47,931 nt of DNA from Desulfovibrio sp. ZJ369. GTDB lineage: Bacteria > Desulfobacterota > Desulfovibrionia > Desulfovibrionales > Desulfovibrionaceae. The notes under the pieces were generated by a model, which saw only the letters and a program-made list of their open reading frames with translations, searched no databases and was not told the origin of the DNA. The stretch covers positions 1-47,931 of the forward strand of contig NZ_JAAKEI010000019.1 of the NCBI RefSeq assembly GCF_011039085.1, given 5' to 3'. Shown here in pieces: positions 44,548-47,931 of the stretch; positions within the stretch are counted from its first letter, which is position 1; each line of letters starts with the position of its first letter. The position numbers and the translations under genes are program-made.

Positions 44548-44555
44548 GGAACGAT

Positions 44556-47500
44556 ATGAATTTCATTGCGGATCTGCACATCCACTCGCGTTTTTCCAGA
44601 GCCACCAGCAAGCTGCTCAATCCCCGGCATCTGGCGGCCTGGGCCGCCTGCAAGGGCATCGACGTGCTGGGGACCGGCGATTTCACCCATCCGCAATGGC
44701 GGGCCGAGCTGCGCGAGCAACTGGTTTTCGACGAAACCAGCGGCCTGTATCGCCTGAACGTGGAGCCTGAGCCTCTGGATTTTCTCGACGGCGGCCAAAT
44801 CCGGGCGCATGAGGGCGGCACATCGCCGCTGTTTTGCCTGCAAGCTGAAATCAGTTCCATTTACAAGCGCGGCGGCAAAGTGCGCAAGGTGCACAATCTG
44901 CTCTTTGCGCCCACGCTGGAGGACGCGGATCGCATTTCCGTGCGCCTGGCGCAGATCGGCAATCTGAACTCCGACGGCCGGCCCATTCTGGGCCTGGACT
45001 CCCGCGATCTGCTGGAAATCGTGCTGGAAGCCGCGCCCGAGGCGGTATTGGTCCCCGCCCATGTCTGGACGCCGTGGTTTGCCCTCTTTGGCTCCAAGTC
45101 GGGTTTTGACCGTCTGGAAGACTGCTTCGCGGATCTTTCGGAACATATTTTCGCTCTGGAAACCGGCCTTTCCTCGGATCCGGCCATGAACCGCCTGATC
45201 AGCCGTCTGGACGGCTACGCCCTGATTTCCAATTCCGATGCCCACTCCGGCCCCAATCTGGGCCGCGAAGCCAATCTCTTTGCCGGGCCGCCCTCCTACG
45301 CGGGCATGTTCGCGGCCCTGCGCGCCGCGGCCCGGCGGCAGGCGCGGGAGCAGGCATCCTGCCGCTTTCTGGGCACACTGGAGTTTTACCCCGAAGAAGG
45401 CAAATACCATCTGGACGGGCACCGGGCCTGCAATGTGGTGCTGGAGCCGCGCGAGGCTCTGGCGCTCGGCAATATCTGCCCCGTCTGCGGCAAAGCCCTG
45501 ACCGTGGGCGTGCTGCACCGCGTGCTGGAGCTGGCCGACCGCGAGGAACCGCCCGCGCTGCCCCATGAGCCTGAGGCCCGGCCCCTGATCCCCCTGCCGG
45601 AAGTGCTGGGCGAGATTCTCGGCGCGGGCGCGGGCTCGCGCAAGGTTCAGGAACGCTACAGCCGCCTTTTGCGCGATCTGGGGCCAGAGCTGGATATCCT
45701 CTGCCGCCTGCCGGAAGCGGATCTGCGCGCGCGCTGGGAGCCTTTGGGCGAAGCCGTGGCCCGTATGCGCCGCGGCCAGGTCCTGCGTCAGGCCGGTTTT
45801 GATGGCCAGTACGGCACGGTCCGCGTCTTCAGGCCTGAGGAATTGCCGGACGTGCGCGGCGGCCGGGCCTTGCCGGGCCTGGGCCGAAGCGGCGGGGCGC
45901 CGGCGCAACCCCAAAGCGGCCCGCGCGCCCAGACAAGAAAAAACACCTTGCCCCTGCCGGGTCTGGGCAAGGCGTCAGGGCAGCCCGGCTCCGTTGCGGA
46001 ACAAGGCCCGCCCGCAGCTTTTTCCGCCGAGCAGGAGGCGGCGCTGCGCTCCGGGCCCGCGCCCGCGCTGGTTCTGGCCGGGCCGGGAGCGGGCAAGACC
46101 CGCGTTTTGATTGGCCGTATGCAATGGCTGCTGGCAGAAGGGGAGGATCCGCAAAACCTTCTGGCCGTGACCTTTACCCGCCGCGCCGCCGGGGAGCTGC
46201 GCGAGCGGCTGGGCGCGGCCCTGCCTGAGCTGCGGGATCGTCTGCCGCGCTGCGACACGCTGCACGGGCTTGCCTGGGGCGAACTGCGCGCGGCCGAGCC
46301 GCACTGCCTTTTGCTGGGCGAGGACGCGGCCATGCGCCTCTTTCAGGCGGCCAATGCCGGGCTTTCGGCCCGTCAGGCGCGGGCGCTGTGGGATGAGCTG
46401 GCCCTGGCCCGCGAAACCGGCCGGCCGCTCGCCGGAGCCCCGGCCGAGGCCGCGGCCCGCTATGCCGACCGCAAGCGGGCAAACGCGGCCATGCGCTATG
46501 TGGACTATGCCGATCTTCTGGAATGGTGGCTGGAGCGCGCTCGCGCGGGCCGCTGGCGGCATGTGCTGGTGGATGAGGTGCAGGATCTCTCGCCCGTGCA
46601 GCTTGCGCTGATCCGGGCTTTGCTGCCCTCTGACGGGCAGGGATTTTTTGGCATCGGCGATCCGGATCAGGCCATTTACGGCTTTCGCGGCGCGGCGGGG
46701 CAGAGCGAGGCAAGTTTGCGGGCCTGCTGGCCCACGCTCACGGTGCACAGGCTGGGGCAGAGTTTCCGGGCCAGTCAGGGCGTGCTGGATATGGCCGGGA
46801 AGCTGTTGCAGGGGCACGGGCAATGCGGTTTGCTGCGCGCCGCGCGCCCCTTGCGGGCGCAACTGCAATTGTTTGCCGCGCCGGACGAGCGGGCCGAAGC
46901 CCGTTGGCTGGCCGGGCGCGTGCAGCGCCTGTTGGGAGCCACGGCCCACACACTCTTGGATCAGGCGCAAAAGCGCGCGGACGGCACGGAGCTGGACAAC
47001 AGCCTGTCGCCGGGCGAAGTGGCCGTGCTGGTACGGCTCAAGGCCCAAATCCCGCCCTTGCGCGCGGCTCTGGAGCAGGCAGGGATTCCCTGTTCCGTGC
47101 CTTCCCAGGAAGAATTTTGGGAAGATCCGGCCTGCGCGCGCCTGCTGACCCTGGCCGCGGCCGCGTGCGGCTGTGCGGATCTTTCCTTTCTGCCGCAACA
47201 AGTGCCGCCGGCTGCGGCTGCCGGGGCGGCCCTGCCTTTTCCCGCGGGGCAGTTGCCCAAACCGCAGGCCCTGCTTCCCTGGCTGCGCGAACAGGCCTGG
47301 GCCGGAGAGCTTTTTTGCCAGGGCCGCCCCTGGCGGGCCTTGTGCCGTCTTTGGCAGGAGTGCGGCGACTGGCAGACGCTGCTGCAACGCCTGGCCTGGC
47401 TGCAAGAGGCCGAACTGGTGCGCGCCAGAGCGGAACAGGTGCAGATTCTGACCCTGCACGCCTCCAAGGGGCTGGAGTTCAGGGCCGTCTTTTTGCCGGG

Positions 47501-47807
47501 TCTGGAGAGCGGCCTGCTGCCCTTGCGGCGGGAAGCGCTCTTTGAAGCGCGCGACGGATCAGGCGCGGATGCCGCGCCGGAAAAAAATGCGCAAGCGGCC
47601 CTGGCCGAAGAGCGCCGCCTGCTCTATGTGGGCCTGACCCGCGCCGCGCAGGCGCTCTTCGTGAGCTACAGCCACAGCCGCACACTCTACGGCAGAAAGC
47701 TGCGCCTTGCGCCTTCGCCCTTTCTGACGCACATCCGGGAATGTTGCCGACAAAGCACGCTCATGCCCCACAAGCGCAAGTCGGAAGAGCACCTTTCGCT
47801 GTTCTAG
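44556..47807 (+). CDS. Endonuclease Q-like PHP nuclease fused to a UvrD-family helicase
   Basis: The 1083-residue protein has two parts. Residues 1 to about 420 match Endonuclease Q: metal ligands Asp6, His8 and His10 in ADLHIHSRFSRATSK, GTGDFTHP (about 44-51), LQAEISSIYKRGGKVRKVH near 97-115, VPAHVWTPWF, and ETGLSSDP. A zinc cluster, HRACN near 292 and ICPVCGK near 308, precedes GVLHRVLELADR. EndoQ cuts 5' of uracil, hypoxanthine, xanthine and abasic sites. A Gly/Pro/Arg-rich linker (about 430-490) leads to the SF1 helicase: Walker A GPGAGKTR near 508, VTFTRRAAGELRERL, DEVQDLSPVQ near 673, QAIYGFRGA, HASKGLEFRAVFLPG, and YVGLTRAAQAL. The start at 44556 has GAGGA 6 nt upstream. The end is KSEEHLSLF, a normal helicase tail. 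The TAG stop coincides with the TA target of the right IS copy. The joint function is inferred. Confidence 0.85.
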   Translation: MNFIADLHIHSRFSRATSKLLNPRHLAAWAACKGIDVLGTGDFTHPQWRAELREQLVFDETSGLYRLNVEPEPLDFLDGGQIRAHEGGTSPLFCLQAEISSIYKRGGKVRKVHNLLFAPTLEDADRISVRLAQIGNLNSDGRPILGLDSRDLLEIVLEAAPEAVLVPAHVWTPWFALFGSKSGFDRLEDCFADLSEHIFALETGLSSDPAMNRLISRLDGYALISNSDAHSGPNLGREANLFAGPPSYAGMFAALRAAARRQAREQASCRFLGTLEFYPEEGKYHLDGHRACNVVLEPREALALGNICPVCGKALTVGVLHRVLELADREEPPALPHEPEARPLIPLPEVLGEILGAGAGSRKVQERYSRLLRDLGPELDILCRLPEADLRARWEPLGEAVARMRRGQVLRQAGFDGQYGTVRVFRPEELPDVRGGRALPGLGRSGGAPAQPQSGPRAQTRKNTLPLPGLGKASGQPGSVAEQGPPAAFSAEQEAALRSGPAPALVLAGPGAGKTRVLIGRMQWLLAEGEDPQNLLAVTFTRRAAGELRERLGAALPELRDRLPRCDTLHGLAWGELRAAEPHCLLLGEDAAMRLFQAANAGLSARQARALWDELALARETGRPLAGAPAEAAARYADRKRANAAMRYVDYADLLEWWLERARAGRWRHVLVDEVQDLSPVQLALIRALLPSDGQGFFGIGDPDQAIYGFRGAAGQSEASLRACWPTLTVHRLGQSFRASQGVLDMAGKLLQGHGQCGLLRAARPLRAQLQLFAAPDERAEARWLAGRVQRLLGATAHTLLDQAQKRADGTELDNSLSPGEVAVLVRLKAQIPPLRAALEQAGIPCSVPSQEEFWEDPACARLLTLAAAACGCADLSFLPQQVPPAAAAGAALPFPAGQLPKPQALLPWLREQAWAGELFCQGRPWRALCRLWQECGDWQTLLQRLAWLQEAELVRARAEQVQILTLHASKGLEFRAVFLPGLESGLLPLRREALFEARDGSGADAAPEKNAQAALAEERRLLYVGLTRAAQALFVSYSHSRTLYGRKLRLAPSPFLTHIRECCRQSTLMPHKRKSEEHLSLF

Positions 47808-47931
47808 AGCATTTTGCTTTTAACTTTTTACATATCCACAGGATTTAAACCATCCTTCAGCGTCTTTTTGTGTGATACAACTTAATGCTTTTCCAATGGA
47901 TTTATACAGTTCATCACATGTTTTTGCTTTC
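47807..47931 (-). mobile_element. 3' end of an IS630-family insertion sequence (right copy)
   Basis: This is the inverted copy of positions 1-122. Including the TA at 47805-47806 the match is 124 bp without difference, and three further bases continue to the window end. The element entered exactly at the TAG stop codon of the nuclease-helicase gene: TA is host target and the G is the first base of the tip, so the stop codon is kept. Confidence 0.8.
47820..47930 (-). CDS. IS630-family transposase, C-terminal fragment (5' end outside window)
   Basis: This fragment is identical to the fragment at 2-109 plus one more Lys codon. The stop is at 47820-47822. The rest of the transposase lies beyond the window. 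Confidence 0.75.
   Translation of the reverse strand, partial: KAKTCDELYKSIGKALSCITQKDAEGWFKSCGYVKS

Noticed and set aside
1..47931. tRNA or rRNA genes, or prophage
   Set aside because: No tRNA-like acceptor and anticodon pairing, rRNA stretch, integrase or phage structural gene was recognised by eye.

Overview
The window looks like a chromosomal segment of a GC-rich sulfate-reducing deltaproteobacterium of the Desulfovibrio type. This rests on gene content: a CobA-HemD fusion, the anaerobic cobalamin genes cbiA and cbiC, a CheV, and an EndoQ-type PHP nuclease fused to a UvrD helicase. It also rests on base composition. The genus is an inference from remembered family distribution; no search was run.

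Ends. The first 124 bases and positions 47805-47928 are perfect inverted copies of one sequence, the 3' end of an IS630-family transposase gene plus the element tip. Both copies run off the window, so the segment lies between two inverted insertion sequences. The limits may simply be assembly breaks at a repeat.

Region 1 (about 110-11414) is a surface polysaccharide (O-antigen or capsule-like) locus with mixed base composition and many broken genes. Leftward genes are a methyltransferase cut off by the IS, a glycosyltransferase whose two halves lie in different frames and differ in GC content, an amidotransferase (WbpG/WbuX family) with a nonsense codon and a frameshift, and an intact glycosyltransferase. 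Rightward are a FemAB/GNAT-like acyltransferase and an operon of WbpI-like epimerase, AsnB-like amidotransferase, WbpB-like dehydrogenase, a WbpE-like aminotransferase that has lost its catalytic core, WbpD-like acetyltransferase and a GumK-like glycosyltransferase. Together these are the steps to UDP-2,3-diacetamido-2,3-dideoxy-mannuronate-type sugars. The aminotransferase step is destroyed here, so the pathway cannot run from this locus alone.

Region 2 (11664-39153) is mostly intact housekeeping: a large PiT phosphate transporter with a PhoU-like tail, UvrD/PcrA helicase, ThiL, a class II aldolase, HemW, PepA, CobA-HemD, PurN, CheV, CysK, a secreted SnoaL-like protein, cyclophilin, MutY, a pyruvate-kinase-C-domain protein beside a remnant of a chemoreceptor gene, an AraC regulator, an L-threonate dehydrogenase, RNase HI, a membrane protein, a MoaD/ThiS-like protein, a site-2 protease, TrpS, RuvX, MltG, and cobyrinate diamide synthase with precorrin-8X methylmutase. 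Between these genes lie several 32-44 bp palindromic elements. Their tips (GAGCGGTTTGCT or GAGCATTTTGCT) match the tip of the flanking IS, which suggests IS630-derived miniature elements.

Region 3 (40368-47807) is a tight rightward operon: a uronate 4-epimerase-like enzyme, a U32 peptidase-family protein, a TrmN6-like methyltransferase, and a 1083-residue protein. The last joins an Endonuclease Q-like PHP nuclease with a zinc-binding cysteine cluster to a UvrD-family helicase. This fusion is the most interesting gene here: a possible single-polypeptide machine that nicks at deaminated bases and unwinds from the nick.
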